Notes: generated by a model from the letters alone, not told the origin. A stretch of 32,687 bases of DNA from an uncultured Eubacteriales bacterium (GCA_948938605.1 CARAIG010000051.1:1-32687), one strand, 5' to 3'; positions 7,658 to 16,925 are shown, counted from the stretch's first letter. Program-made: numbers and translations.

Positions 7658-7723
7658 ACGCCGTTAATTAACGTCGACAATTACATCGAAGCAATTTTAC
7701 TACACAACAACAGGAAAAAGTTT

Positions 7724-8398
7724 ATGCGAATGAGATTAAAAAAACACCTAGACGAACGCATCGGCGCGTGTAAAGATTATTTGCTTGCGCGCGAAGGTGA
7801 CGGCTTTTTTAGGTTAAGCGAAGAAGAAAAATTAAAAAGCGTAATAAATATAAAAGACGTATTTAAAAACACCGCTCCAGTAACATTGGAATTAGGTTGC
7901 GGAAAGGGCGCTTGGGCGTTAGGCTCGGCAAACGTAAACCCAAACAAAAACTACATTGCGGTAGAAAAACTGAGCAACGTAATTGTCGTTGCTTGCGAAA
8001 GCGCCGTAAAAATGCAAATAAAAAACGTACGCTTCCTTAATTGCAGAGTGGAAAACTTACGTTACTTTTTGCCTGCGCACTGCGCCGAACAGATAGCGCT
8101 TAACTTTTCCTGCCCTTTTCCTAAAAAGACTTACGCAAACCGACGGCTTACAAGCAAGTACTTCCTTGAACTGTACAAATACTTGTTGACCGAAAACGGA
8201 ATAATCACCCAAAAGACGGACAATTTGGAGTTTTTCGAGTGGTCGATTGACAGCTTAAAGCAAAACGGTTACGAAGTGTACGATATAACATACGATTTAG
8301 ACGAAAACGCCGAAAACAACGTCGTTACCGAATACGAAAGTAAATTCCGTGCGCAAGGCACAAAAATAAACGCATTAAAAGCTAAAATTACTAAATAG
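7724..8398 (+). CDS. trmB: tRNA (guanine-N7-)-methyltransferase family, altered catalytic motif
   Basis: TrmB makes m7G46 in tRNA from SAM. The 224-aa protein has the SAM-binding LELGCGKGAW (55-64), AVEKLSNVIVVA (79-90), the RNA-binding KKTYANRRLTSKY (134-146) and a late TEYESKF motif typical of TrmB. Length is normal. Oddity: the family motif FSDPWPKK reads FSCPFPKK here, so the conserved Asp is Cys130 (TGC at 8111-8113). In E. coli TrmB this Asp is needed for activity. The reading frame is intact and other motifs are good, so it may bind tRNA and SAM yet be slow or altered. Start ATG at 7724 after CAGGAAAAAG. It lies 66 bp after nadE and 9 bp before the TIR gene. Confidence 0.88.
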   Translation: MRMRLKKHLDERIGACKDYLLAREGDGFFRLSEEEKLKSVINIKDVFKNTAPVTLELGCGKGAWALGSANVNPNKNYIAVEKLSNVIVVACESAVKMQIKNVRFLNCRVENLRYFLPAHCAEQIALNFSCPFPKKTYANRRLTSKYFLELYKYLLTENGIITQKTDNLEFFEWSIDSLKQNGYEVYDITYDLDENAENNVVTEYESKFRAQGTKINALKAKITK

Positions 8399-8407
8399 GA
8401 TAAACGT

Positions 8408-9739
8408 ATGCAAGATAAAATATTTATCGGTTGGAGCGGTACAAATGAATATGCCGTTGCCGTCGCAAATAAACTTAATGATTTAGGATATAATTCTATC
8501 GTTGGGGGAAATAATGAAGAACCCAATTCTTTGTTTATCGGTTCGACAATTATTTCGCAAATGAACGAGTGTTCACAAGCTATATTTCTATTTCAAAAAA
8601 AGAAGCAAACCGAACAAATAAGTTCCAATCTATTTTTTGAATTTGGATATATGGCAAATAAATTAACATGCAAAAAAATATTTGTTTATTACATAGATAT
8701 AACCGAAAACGATATGCTTATTCCTAGCGATTTACGCGGATTATGGACAACGGGATTTTTGTTGAGCGAGGACAGCGATAAATTAGTACAAACCGTTACG
8801 GAAAGTTTTGTTAAAAGTCAAAAGCACCTAATTGAAGGATACAAAATTGACATTATATGCAATTGGAACAAATTTAAAAATATTTTAGAAACATATTTGA
8901 CGACACAACAATGTTCAACTTTTGAAATTGCACAATATTTACTTTTTTATACACAAGCAGTTTACTTCAATGACGATTTTGACGAAACAAATATGCTAGT
9001 AGACAAATTTTTCGCTTGCACTAGTAGCAGTTGTACAGAATTGAGCATTATTTTGCGTTACTGCAAGCAGTGTTTTAACTTATACCGAAAGTTCTTTTCA
9101 AAAACTAATAATATATTAAACAAAAGCGAAACATTAGAAATTGTATACAAATTTGATGATTTGCTTGACGACTGCAACGAATTAAATGACAGTGAATTCA
9201 AATATTGGTTAAATGCAAGTCTTCACGAAAATATCGGTTTCACTTTATACCATTATTTAATGAACAGTATTGAAGTTCAAGATTTAGATTTATGCAAAAG
9301 AATACTTGATCACAACAATCAAGCGTTACACAGCCTAAACATTTTAACAAACGGCTTTTACGCTTCACATAATAACAACGACTTTGCAAATCTTCTAAAA
9401 GCATACGTATACACACAAAGTGAATTTGCTTACGCTTATATGACGCATAAAAGCGGAATAGACTGCGATAATAACAAAAAGGTAAGCGCAATAAATGCGT
9501 TTGAAACGTGGAAATTACTCCACAATAACTTTTGCAACTTAAAAACAAATCCTAAATTCGCCGACAACGTAGAACTCAACTACTACTTAACTATGTCTAA
9601 AATACTTGATATAGATAAATACGCAAACAAACGTCAACGCTACTACGAACAAATAGCCAGTTATCTGGAACGACAACAAAATAACTGCAACACTATAACC
9701 GATTATCTAAATATCATACGTAGAAACATTAGCAAATAA
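8408..9739 (+). CDS. TIR-like domain protein, putative NAD-consuming effector
   Basis: 443 aa. The first 120 residues look like a TIR or TIR-like nucleotide-binding fold. They begin KIFIGWSGTNEYAVAVANKL (4-23), then an IISQMNECSQAIFLF strand (48-62) and the SSNLFFEFG box (72-80), whose Glu78 sits where the NADase glutamate of TIR domains lies. FVYYIDI follows. Residues 150-443 are mostly predicted helical and I do not recognise them; they may be a sensor or oligomerisation part. No signal peptide or membrane segment is visible. The gene is noticeably more AT-rich than trmB and nadE, which suggests later acquisition. It starts 9 bp after the trmB stop with AGGATAA as ribosome site and ends in a strong terminator. 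TIR proteins of this kind often act in phage defence by cleaving NAD; that role is inference here. Confidence 0.7.
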   Translation: MQDKIFIGWSGTNEYAVAVANKLNDLGYNSIVGGNNEEPNSLFIGSTIISQMNECSQAIFLFQKKKQTEQISSNLFFEFGYMANKLTCKKIFVYYIDITENDMLIPSDLRGLWTTGFLLSEDSDKLVQTVTESFVKSQKHLIEGYKIDIICNWNKFKNILETYLTTQQCSTFEIAQYLLFYTQAVYFNDDFDETNMLVDKFFACTSSSCTELSIILRYCKQCFNLYRKFFSKTNNILNKSETLEIVYKFDDLLDDCNELNDSEFKYWLNASLHENIGFTLYHYLMNSIEVQDLDLCKRILDHNNQALHSLNILTNGFYASHNNNDFANLLKAYVYTQSEFAYAYMTHKSGIDCDNNKKVSAINAFETWKLLHNNFCNLKTNPKFADNVELNYYLTMSKILDIDKYANKRQRYYEQIASYLERQQNNCNTITDYLNIIRRNISK

Positions 9740-9869
9740 CAAACCATAACAAAATTACAAAAAAGCGCATCTAAATGTAAACGCTGTCAAAGACTAATTA
9801 TTTCACTAGCATTATCAATCGCTTCAAAATAAACACAGTAAGTTAACATACGCACCGATGATAATAACA

Positions 9870-9908
9870 AAAAGCCTTGCCACTACTATAATTTGTGGCA
9901 AGGCTTTT
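9870..9908. terminator. Bidirectional terminator between the TIR gene and parC
   Basis: AAAAGCCTTGCCAC (9870-9883) pairs perfectly with 9895-9908 around an 11-nt loop, with A/T ends on both strands. It serves both convergent genes. The 130 bp between the TIR stop and this hairpin hold nothing I recognise. Confidence 0.9.
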
Positions 9909-9946
9909 ACATAATTTATATATTAACTAAATATTTTTCAACAAAA

Positions 9947-12433
9947 TTAGAATTTGTCGGCAGAGTTTTTAAAGCATATAATCTTTTCCACCGCTATGCC
10001 GCCTTTTTTGCCTTTGGGCAGTTTGCCCTTGTTGTTTTTGCTTTCGACGGAAACTTCGGACGAATCAACAACGCAAACGTTGGCTTTGTCGAATATGGCA
10101 ACTTTAAAGTGACGTTCGTTTACGTAGTTGGCGTACACTATCGAACTGCCGTTTACGCCGAATTCCGTACCCTTTGCGCCCTTGCAGTTACGGGCGTGCT
10201 TGGTAATTTCGGTGACGTTAAGACGTTTTAAAAATCCGCGGTTGGTAATCATCAACACATCGCCCTTGTCGCGTTCGACTTGTCCTGCGTACACTACATA
10301 TTCGTCGTCGGCAAGGTTAATGCAACGTACACCGCCGGCGACGCGTCCTTGAAGCGGAATTTCGACGGTTTCGAACCTTGTACAGCCGCCTCGGTTGGTT
10401 ACGTAGAATATGTCGCTGTTGGGAATAACCGCTTCCACCTTAAACACTTCGTCCCCTTCCTTGCCCTTGTAGCCTTGGAACGCTTGTTTTAGCAGTTGGT
10501 ATTCCTTCCATTCCGAACGTTTGATAAGTCCTTGACGGGTGTAAATAAGCAGTTCGCCGCGCGGTTCCTCGTCCTTGTTGGAAACAAACACGCTGACAGG
10601 AATTTCGCCCGCTTGGGCTTCGCTAAACAACTTGCTTAAAAATACGCCGTTATCGCGGTAACGTACTTCGGGCAAATCGCCCACCGTTGTTTGGAAACAG
10701 TTACCCAAGTTACTGAAAAACATTACGCGGCTGTCCGTTTGACACTCGATTGCGTGGGTCAAAATTTCCGACGAAGATGCCCCTATCGCATCCTTATTGG
10801 ACAAGTTGAAGTTTTTGGACGGGATACGCTTGATGCCGTAATCGGCGGCAATACCCACAACTACCGTTTCGACGGGTTTTTCGTCCGTTTCGCTGGGGAC
10901 GGTTACGTCGTCCATAGTTTTGCACATTTCCGACTTGCGCGGAGTTTTGTAAGCGCGTTTAATGGCAAGCAGTTCGGTCTTGATTAAATCCATTTGTTCG
11001 CGCTTGCTGTTGATAATTACGTTAAGACGTTCGATTGTGCGTTCCAATTCGTGCAGTTCGTTAACAAGTTTGTTTACTTCCAACTTGGTAATACGAGCAA
11101 GACGTAAGTCCAGTATTGCTTGCGCTTGCCTATCGGACAATTCGAAGCGGGCGCGCAATTTAGCCTTTGCGTCGGTTGTAGAAGACGCATTTTTAATAAT
11201 TTGAATAACTTCGTCGATGTTTTGAACCGCTATAACAAGCCCTTGAACGATGTGAGCGCGTTCCTTGGCTTGTTCCAGTTCGAACTTAGACCTGCGCAAA
11301 ATAACGTCGCGCTGATAAGTTACGTAATAAGCAATAATGTCCAGCAACCCCATAAGTTGCGGTTTGCCGTCGGCAATTGCTACCATGTTAATTCCGTAAG
11401 ACATTTGCAGGTTACTGTATTTAAGCAAGTTTTTGATAACCTTGTCTACGTCGCAGTCCTTGCGCAATTTAATTACGGCGCGCATACCTTCCTTGTCGCT
11501 TTCGTCGACAATATCCGATATGCCTTGGAACATATCTTTCTTTTCGTCACGCAATGCAGCAATTTTAATAAGTAAGTCGGCTTTGTTTACGCCGTAGGGA
11601 ATTTCGGTAATTACAATATTACGTCTGTCGCCTTGGGCAACTTCCACGTGCATTTTGGCACGAATGATAATTTTGCCCTTGCCCGTTTCGTACGCTTGAA
11701 GCAAGCCTTCGCCGCCGATTACGTGTCCGCCTGTGGGGAAATCGGGTCCCTTGATTATCCGCATCATTTGCGACAGTTTAATGCTTTTGTTGTCGATGTA
11801 CGCCACAACGCCGTCGATGACTTCGGCAAAGTTGTGCGGCGGAATATTGGTGGCAAGTCCTACCGCAATACCCGTTGCGCCGTTAACCAACAAGTTGGGG
11901 AAGCGACCCGGAAGCATATCCGGTTCCTTAGTGGTATCGTCAAAGTTGCGACTCCATTTAACCGTGTCCTTTTCAATGTCGCGCAGCAGTTCAACCGCAA
12001 TGGGGGACAGTTTAGCTTCGGTATAACGCATAGCGGCAGCACTGTCGCCGTCGATGTTGCCGAAGTTGCCTTGTCCTATAATTAACGGCACATTCATACT
12101 AAACGGCTGCGCCATACGCACCATTGCATCATAAATGGACGAGTCGCCGTGCGGGTGATACCGTCCCATACAGTCGCCGACGATACGGGCAGACTTACGC
12201 GTGGGCTTGTCTGGAAGATTGCCTTGTTCGTACATCGAATACAGTATGCGACGCTGAACGGGTTTAAGCCCGTCTTCTACGCGGGGTAAAGCACGGTCTA
12301 AAATTACGTGTTCGGCGTAAGGCATCATAGATTCGTGCATTACCACTTCCATAGGCTTAGTAATAAGATTACTGCCGTCTTCCATTTTTTCGATGTCGTT
12401 ATGTTCCAAATCGAATATATCTAGTTGTTTCAT
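9947..12433 (-). CDS. parC: Type IIA topoisomerase subunit A, ParC type (possibly GyrA)
   Basis: DNA breakage-reunion subunit, 828 aa. The N-terminal domain has LPRVEDGLKPVQRRILY (49-65), SARIVGDCMGRYHPHGDSSI (81-100) and the catalytic Tyr137 in AAAMRYTEA. The C-terminal 320 residues form the beta-pinwheel with repeated strand motifs such as LLIYTRQGLIKR and VLMITNRGFLKR. The GyrA box QRRGGKG is not visible (the nearest stretch is ARNCKGAKG), and ARIVGDC and VEDGLKPVQRRILY resemble clostridial topoisomerase IV, so ParC is preferred. Quinolone-pocket residues Ser98 and Asp102 are wild type. It follows parE on the same strand, separated by 254 bp with repeat element B. Start ATG at 12433 after AAAAAGGAAAA. 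Confidence 0.9.
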   Translation of the reverse strand: MKQLDIFDLEHNDIEKMEDGSNLITKPMEVVMHESMMPYAEHVILDRALPRVEDGLKPVQRRILYSMYEQGNLPDKPTRKSARIVGDCMGRYHPHGDSSIYDAMVRMAQPFSMNVPLIIGQGNFGNIDGDSAAAMRYTEAKLSPIAVELLRDIEKDTVKWSRNFDDTTKEPDMLPGRFPNLLVNGATGIAVGLATNIPPHNFAEVIDGVVAYIDNKSIKLSQMMRIIKGPDFPTGGHVIGGEGLLQAYETGKGKIIIRAKMHVEVAQGDRRNIVITEIPYGVNKADLLIKIAALRDEKKDMFQGISDIVDESDKEGMRAVIKLRKDCDVDKVIKNLLKYSNLQMSYGINMVAIADGKPQLMGLLDIIAYYVTYQRDVILRRSKFELEQAKERAHIVQGLVIAVQNIDEVIQIIKNASSTTDAKAKLRARFELSDRQAQAILDLRLARITKLEVNKLVNELHELERTIERLNVIINSKREQMDLIKTELLAIKRAYKTPRKSEMCKTMDDVTVPSETDEKPVETVVVGIAADYGIKRIPSKNFNLSNKDAIGASSSEILTHAIECQTDSRVMFFSNLGNCFQTTVGDLPEVRYRDNGVFLSKLFSEAQAGEIPVSVFVSNKDEEPRGELLIYTRQGLIKRSEWKEYQLLKQAFQGYKGKEGDEVFKVEAVIPNSDIFYVTNRGGCTRFETVEIPLQGRVAGGVRCINLADDEYVVYAGQVERDKGDVLMITNRGFLKRLNVTEITKHARNCKGAKGTEFGVNGSSIVYANYVNERHFKVAIFDKANVCVVDSSEVSVESKNNKGKLPKGKKGGIAVEKIICFKNSADKF

Positions 12434-12531
12434 TGGTAATTTTCCTTTTTATGCGCAATGCAGAATTGTGGTTGGAATTGAATTAATGCGTAATGCATTT
12501 TACATTCTAAATGGTTTTATCCTAAGTCCAT

Positions 12532-12691
12532 ATATTAGCGTAGATGCTAGGCAAATATACTAATGCGTTAAACGTGTAGAGCGGTACGGATACGAGGCAA
12601 CCAAGGCGAACGCGAAGGAGCGTACTAAACGTACGTGACTGAGCGTGAGTCCGCAGTTTAACAAAGCAGACGTGCCGCTATACGGGCTTAG
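12532..12691 (-). repeat. Stop-codon-anchored palindromic element, copy B
   Basis: About 160 bp between parE and parC. The ends are CTAAGTCCATATA (12532-12544) against TATACGGGCTTAG (12679-12691). The right end contains the parE stop codon TAA (12688-12690). The central hairpin GCGTAC/GTACGT (12620-12636) corresponds to those of copies A and C. It shares AGCGTAGATGCTAGGC with copy A. It sits inside the topoisomerase operon, so it probably does not stop all transcription. Confidence 0.8.
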
Positions 12692-14649
12692 ACGAATTCG
12701 TCGAAGAGAGCATCCTTATCCTTATTAAAGTCCGCATTGTCGGTAATGTACTGCTTGCGGGCGTCAATTTGGTCGCCCATTAAAGTAGTTACCATACGTT
12801 CGGCTTCGCTGAAATTTTCGATTGTTACGCGCATTAACGTACGGGTTTCGGGGTTCATTGTCGTTTCCCACAACTGTTCGGCGTTCATTTCGCCCAAACC
12901 CTTGTAGCGCTGCAAGTCGTACCCCCTGCCGAATTCCGACACTGCTTCCTGCAATTCGTAATCGTCGTAAGCGTACTTTACTTTATCCTTTTTGGATATT
13001 TTGTATAAAGGCGGCATTCCTATATATACGTGACCTTCGGTTATAAGTTCCTTCATATAACGGAAGAAGAAAGTAAGCAAAATTGCCCTGATGTGCGCGC
13101 CGTCCTGGTCGGCATCGGACAAAATTATTATCTTGTCGTACTTTAAGTCGTCTATGTTGAAATCTTCGCCTATGCTTGTGTCCAATGCGGAAATAAGCGA
13201 ACGTATTTCCTCGTTTTGAAGTACTTGGTCGATACGTTTGCGTTCGGCATTTAAGGGTTTGCCGCGCAAAGGCAGTATTGCTTGGAAACGGCGGTTGCGG
13301 GCTTGCTTGGCACTACCCCCTGCCGAATCGCCTTCGACTATAAACAGTTCGTTCTTTTTGGCGTCGCGTCCGGTGCAACTTGCAAGTTTACCTATTAACG
13401 TGCTGTTAAAAATGCTGTTCTTTTGACGGGTAACTTCCTTGGCTTTGCGGGCGGCTTCGCGCACTTTTGCCGAAGCAATAGACTTTTTAATAATCGTTTC
13501 CGCAGTAGTCGGATCGTTGTTTAACAGTTCGTTCAACGCTTCGGTTGCCAATGCTTCGCACGCTATACGCGCTTCGACATTGCCCAACTTTGTTTTGGTT
13601 TGTCCTTCGAACTGAACGTTTGCCATTTTTACCGACATAACCAACGTTATACCTTCGCGGAAGTCTTCGCCGATTAGGTTATCTTCCTTCGCTTTAAGCA
13701 GGTTTTTGCTGCGGGCATAATCGTTCATAACCTTAGTCATTGCGGTTTTCAATCCCGTTTCGTGCATACCGCCTTCGCCGGTAGGAATATTGTTAACGTA
13801 GGAAATAAAGTTTTCGGTATAATTTGAAGTGTATTGAAAAGCAAATTCCAATTCCAACGTGCTGTTTTTGCCCGACCAATACATAGGGTTAAGGTGCAAA
13901 GGCGCCTTGTTTTCGTTAAGGTACACTACAAAGTCGCGCAAGCCGCCGTTGTAACAAAACGTTTCGGAAAAAGTCATTCCGTCTTCGTCTTCGGCACGCT
14001 CGTCGGTAAGGACAAAGGTAATACCCTTATTAAGAAACGCCAATTCCTTGACACGCTTGTGTATAACTTCCCTATCCATTTGGATATTTTTAAATACGCG
14101 GTTGTCAGCCAAAAACGTAATTGTCGAACCGTGTTTAGACGTAGGACCCACTTTTGTAAGGTGATCGACAGGCACACCCGAAAGTATTTTGCCCCGTTCG
14201 GGATCTTCCACCGAATGGAAGTGCTGAACGTACTCGCTGCCGTCCTTATAGACGTTTACGGTTAACCAACTTGACAGCGCATTTGTTACGCTTGCGCCTA
14301 CACCGTGCAACCCGCCCGAATAAGTATAGTTTTCGTTGTTGAATTTGCCGCCTGCGTGCAGTTGCGTAAACACCACTTCGACGCCGGATATTTTTAACTG
14401 CGGGTGAATGTCTACGGGGATACCGCGCCCGTTGTCCGATACGGTCACGCTTTCGTCTTGGTGCAATGTAATTTCTATCCTATCGGCAAAACCGTTTGTG
14501 GCTTCGTCAACTGCATTATCGACAATTTCCCACAACAAGTGGTGAAGTCCCTTGTTACCGGTAGTACCTATATACATACCGGGACGCATACGGACGGCGT
14601 CAAGCCCTTCCAACACTTGTATGTCTTTTGCTTCGTAAGTTTTACTCAT
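12688..14649 (-). CDS. parE: Type IIA topoisomerase subunit B, ParE type (possibly GyrB)
   Basis: ATPase subunit paired with ParC. The frame could start at 14736, but the ATG at 14649 has a perfect GGAGG (14656-14660) and gives the standard N-terminus MSKTYEAKDIQVLEGLDAVR; length is then 653 aa. The GHKL ATPase region has EIVDNAVDEA, SDNGRGIPVD and GGLHGVGASV. The Toprim domain has IVEGDSAGGSA and DADQDGAHI with the Mg-binding acidic residues. The C-terminal QRYKGLGEMNAEQLWETTM is intact. LHHLLWEIVDNAVDEA resembles clostridial topoisomerase IV, but gyrase cannot be ruled out. The TAA stop lies in repeat element B. Transcription starts from the promoter at 14744-14772. Confidence 0.92.
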   Translation of the reverse strand: MSKTYEAKDIQVLEGLDAVRMRPGMYIGTTGNKGLHHLLWEIVDNAVDEATNGFADRIEITLHQDESVTVSDNGRGIPVDIHPQLKISGVEVVFTQLHAGGKFNNENYTYSGGLHGVGASVTNALSSWLTVNVYKDGSEYVQHFHSVEDPERGKILSGVPVDHLTKVGPTSKHGSTITFLADNRVFKNIQMDREVIHKRVKELAFLNKGITFVLTDERAEDEDGMTFSETFCYNGGLRDFVVYLNENKAPLHLNPMYWSGKNSTLELEFAFQYTSNYTENFISYVNNIPTGEGGMHETGLKTAMTKVMNDYARSKNLLKAKEDNLIGEDFREGITLVMSVKMANVQFEGQTKTKLGNVEARIACEALATEALNELLNNDPTTAETIIKKSIASAKVREAARKAKEVTRQKNSIFNSTLIGKLASCTGRDAKKNELFIVEGDSAGGSAKQARNRRFQAILPLRGKPLNAERKRIDQVLQNEEIRSLISALDTSIGEDFNIDDLKYDKIIILSDADQDGAHIRAILLTFFFRYMKELITEGHVYIGMPPLYKISKKDKVKYAYDDYELQEAVSEFGRGYDLQRYKGLGEMNAEQLWETTMNPETRTLMRVTIENFSEAERMVTTLMGDQIDARKQYITDNADFNKDKDALFDEFV

Positions 14650-14743
14650 TGTATTCCTCCGAGAAAATTCCTCTTGACGTATTAAAGCGCATATTGAAAT
14701 TTTTGGCAAAAATTGCATAAAAATACGCTTTTGCAATATTTAA

Positions 14744-14772
14744 ATTATACCACAAAAGCGTACCCGTTGCAA
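14744..14772 (-). promoter_or_regulatory. Promoter of parE-parC
   Basis: On the minus strand TTGCAA (14767-14772), 17 bp, TATAAT (14744-14749). The leader is about 87 nt. Confidence 0.8.
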
Positions 14773-14842
14773 GCATATATTTTATATTTATTCACAAAAA
14801 ATTCGTTAAATTGGCTGATATATTCGGTCATATACAATATTT

Positions 14843-14896
14843 TGTATAAATATGCACAAAATGTATATTTATGCATACATTTTGCATAAATATGCA
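14843..14896. promoter_or_regulatory. Three 14-bp palindromes spaced about two helical turns, upstream of parE
   Basis: TGTATAAATATGCA (14843-14856), TGTATATTTATGCA (14862-14875) and TGCATAAATATGCA (14883-14896) are near or perfect dyads of TGCATA-WW-TATGCA. Starts are 19 and 21 bp apart. The row lies 71-124 bp upstream of the parE -35 box, on the same DNA face. It looks like an operator array for a dimeric regulator not encoded visibly nearby. The rest of 14900-15060 is AT-rich with nothing I recognise. Confidence 0.65.
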
Positions 14897-15065
14897 TTGA
14901 CAGACGACGGAAAACAGCCTGACACGACAAAACCGCCCCAAATCAAATATAGTAAATAGTAAACATTGCACTATTAACACGGAATAATTTAATACACTCC
15001 TACAAAACAAAAAAAAAACAATCATCGCAAAATTAACGCAAAGATCAAAATAAACCTATCAACGA

Positions 15066-15105
15066 TAAAAAAAAAACGACGGCTTAAATTAATTAGCAGT
15101 CGTTT
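15066..15105 (-). terminator. Terminator of nagB
   Basis: On the minus strand the stem AAACGAC-GCT (15105-15095) pairs with 15084-15074 with one mismatch, followed by nine T (15074-15066). It lies about 165 bp after the nagB stop. The stretch 15106-15269 holds only short GTGTC/GACAC repeats and no gene. Confidence 0.8.
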
Positions 15106-15269
15106 ATCAGTTTAATATTTAAAATTTAAGTATACTCTCAGCAATCAATTCTACGTCTTTGTGTCAGACACAGAATCGGACACACAAACAAAAAGTGTAC
15201 GGCAAAGAATAACTAAGCGTTTGCAACGTACGTTTAAAGCAAATTGTGCAATTTACAAGCAAATAGATT

Positions 15270-15992
15270 TTACAACAATGCGGCGGCGGATTTGTCCGCT
15301 ATAACCGTACAATCGCAATGTTGTTGAAGTACGCTTGCGGGACATTTAGGCGACACTTTGCCTTTTACCATATCGTAAACCGCTTGCGCTTTGTTTGCGC
15401 CGCTTGCAAGCAATATTATTTTGCGAGCCTGCAAAATGTCCGATATTCCCATAGTTATGGCTTTACGGGGAACGTCGTCGGAGTTTTCGAACAAACGGGA
15501 ATTATCCGCAATTGTATTGCTTGACAACTCCGCAATATGCGTCGAACAATCAAACGGCGTGTACGGTTCGTTAAAACCTATATGCCCGTTACTGCCTAAG
15601 CCCAATATTTGCACATCGCGCGGAAGAACGGACAACATATGTTCGTACGACAAACATTCCTGCACTATATCCTCGGCGCAACCGTTGGGGATAGCCGTAT
15701 TATTTAAATCGATATCGATGTGGTCAAACAATTTGCTGCGCATAAAATACGCGTAGCTGTTGACGTCGTTTTTGCCCAAACCTACATATTCGTCAAGGTT
15801 TACCGTTTTGATGCCTGCAAAGCTGATACGTTTGCTTTGGCAAAACTCAGCAAGCAGTTTGTAGCAGCCTATCGGCGTAGAGCCGGTAGCAAGCCCCAAT
15901 GTCGCATTAGGGTTAGCCGTTACGGCTTCGGCAATCATTTCGGCAGCAATTTTGCTCAGTTCGGCGTAATTTTCCACCACTATAACTTTCAT
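15270..15992 (-). CDS. nagB: Glucosamine-6-phosphate deaminase
   Basis: Converts glucosamine-6-phosphate to fructose-6-phosphate and ammonia, linking amino-sugar and peptidoglycan recycling to glycolysis. The 240-aa protein has the phosphate-binding LGLATGSTP (32-40), the general base Asp67 in VNLDEYVGL and NGHIGFNEP (135-143) with catalytic His137. Length is normal for the short (Bacillus-like) form. It starts 33 bp after the upstream hydrolase gene, so both share the promoter at 17070-17098. The ribosome binding site is weak, which suggests coupling with the gene before it. Confidence 0.95.
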   Translation of the reverse strand: MKVIVVENYAELSKIAAEMIAEAVTANPNATLGLATGSTPIGCYKLLAEFCQSKRISFAGIKTVNLDEYVGLGKNDVNSYAYFMRSKLFDHIDIDLNNTAIPNGCAEDIVQECLSYEHMLSVLPRDVQILGLGSNGHIGFNEPYTPFDCSTHIAELSSNTIADNSRLFENSDDVPRKAITMGISDILQARKIILLASGANKAQAVYDMVKGKVSPKCPASVLQQHCDCTVIADKSAAALL

Positions 15993-16025
15993 TTTATTTA
16001 CGCTTCAAAACTCGACAACAGCCTG

Positions 16026-16925
16026 TTAGCACTTAGAATCGAGCCACTCGGCAATGTCGTCGTAAACTTGCGCTTTGCAAGTTTCGTTAAGTATTTCGTG
16101 GCGTCCGCCTTCGTACAACTTCATAGTAACGTCTTTAACGCCCACTTTATCCGAATAAAACTTATTAAGCTTTTTGACGCCCTTGCCGTATTCGCCTACG
16201 GGGTCGTTGTCGCCCGCTACAAGCAAAATGGGCTTGTCGGTATCTATTTGACTGTAATATTCCTTTTTGTACAGTTTTTTTATGCCCGCCATAAACGTGC
16301 GGTAAAAGTTTGCCGAACAAACATACGAACAAAACGGATCTTCGTTGTACTTTTTAACTTCCGCTTCGTCGCGGTTAAGCCAAGCGTTTTTGCCGGGGAT
16401 ACGCTTTTCGTACTGTTTAAACGACAAATTGACTATCGTTTGCGCCGGGAAACGTCCGCCTTTGTTGCGACACATATTGCGGGCAACAACTCCGCAAGCG
16501 GTATAACTTAACCCTTTAATATAGTTGGAACCTACAAGCACAAAACCTTTTACGTCAGGATGCGCTTCCGCTACTGCTTGGGTTACAAAACTGCCGTAGC
16601 TGTGTCCCATCATAAACAATGGCAAATTGTACTTTTCGCGGCAGTAATCGAGCAATGCCAATTGGTCGTTGACGTTGTTCGTCCACATATCCCCTTCTTC
16701 GTAGCCCAAACTGTCGTGTTCGGCAGTTAAACCGTGTCCGCGGTGGTCGTTCATAACCACAATATATCCTTTGCCGTTAAGGAACTTGGCAAAGTCGTCA
16801 TAACGTGCCGAATGCTCCACCATTCCGTGAGCGATTTTAACAACCGCTTTGGCGTTTTTTACTTGATCCCATATATAAACTTTTATTTTGCGACCGTCAT
16901 GCGACGTAAAATCCATTAATTCCAT
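16026..16925 (-). CDS. Alpha/beta hydrolase, lysophospholipase / monoacylglycerol lipase type
   Basis: 299-aa serine hydrolase. It has HGMVEHSARYDDFA (33-46), NDHRGHGLT (59-67), the nucleophile elbow GHSYG (107-111, Ser109), acidic residue in VAGDNDPVG and the catalytic His in GGRHEILNE. The pattern matches Hydrolase_4 lysophospholipases, which release fatty acid from monoacylglycerols or lysophospholipids. There is no signal peptide, so it is cytoplasmic. It is first in an operon with nagB and starts with a good GGGGAG site. The shared function with nagB is not obvious; membrane-lipid or cell-envelope turnover is a guess. Confidence 0.88.
   Translation of the reverse strand: MELMDFTSHDGRKIKVYIWDQVKNAKAVVKIAHGMVEHSARYDDFAKFLNGKGYIVVMNDHRGHGLTAEHDSLGYEEGDMWTNNVNDQLALLDYCREKYNLPLFMMGHSYGSFVTQAVAEAHPDVKGFVLVGSNYIKGLSYTACGVVARNMCRNKGGRFPAQTIVNLSFKQYEKRIPGKNAWLNRDEAEVKKYNEDPFCSYVCSANFYRTFMAGIKKLYKKEYYSQIDTDKPILLVAGDNDPVGEYGKGVKKLNKFYSDKVGVKDVTMKLYEGGRHEILNETCKAQVYDDIAEWLDSKC

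Noticed and set aside
14650..14736. Longer start for parE at 14736
   Set aside because: The ATG at 14649 has GGAGG and gives the conserved N-terminus; the extra 29 residues lie in the leader, right at the predicted transcription start.
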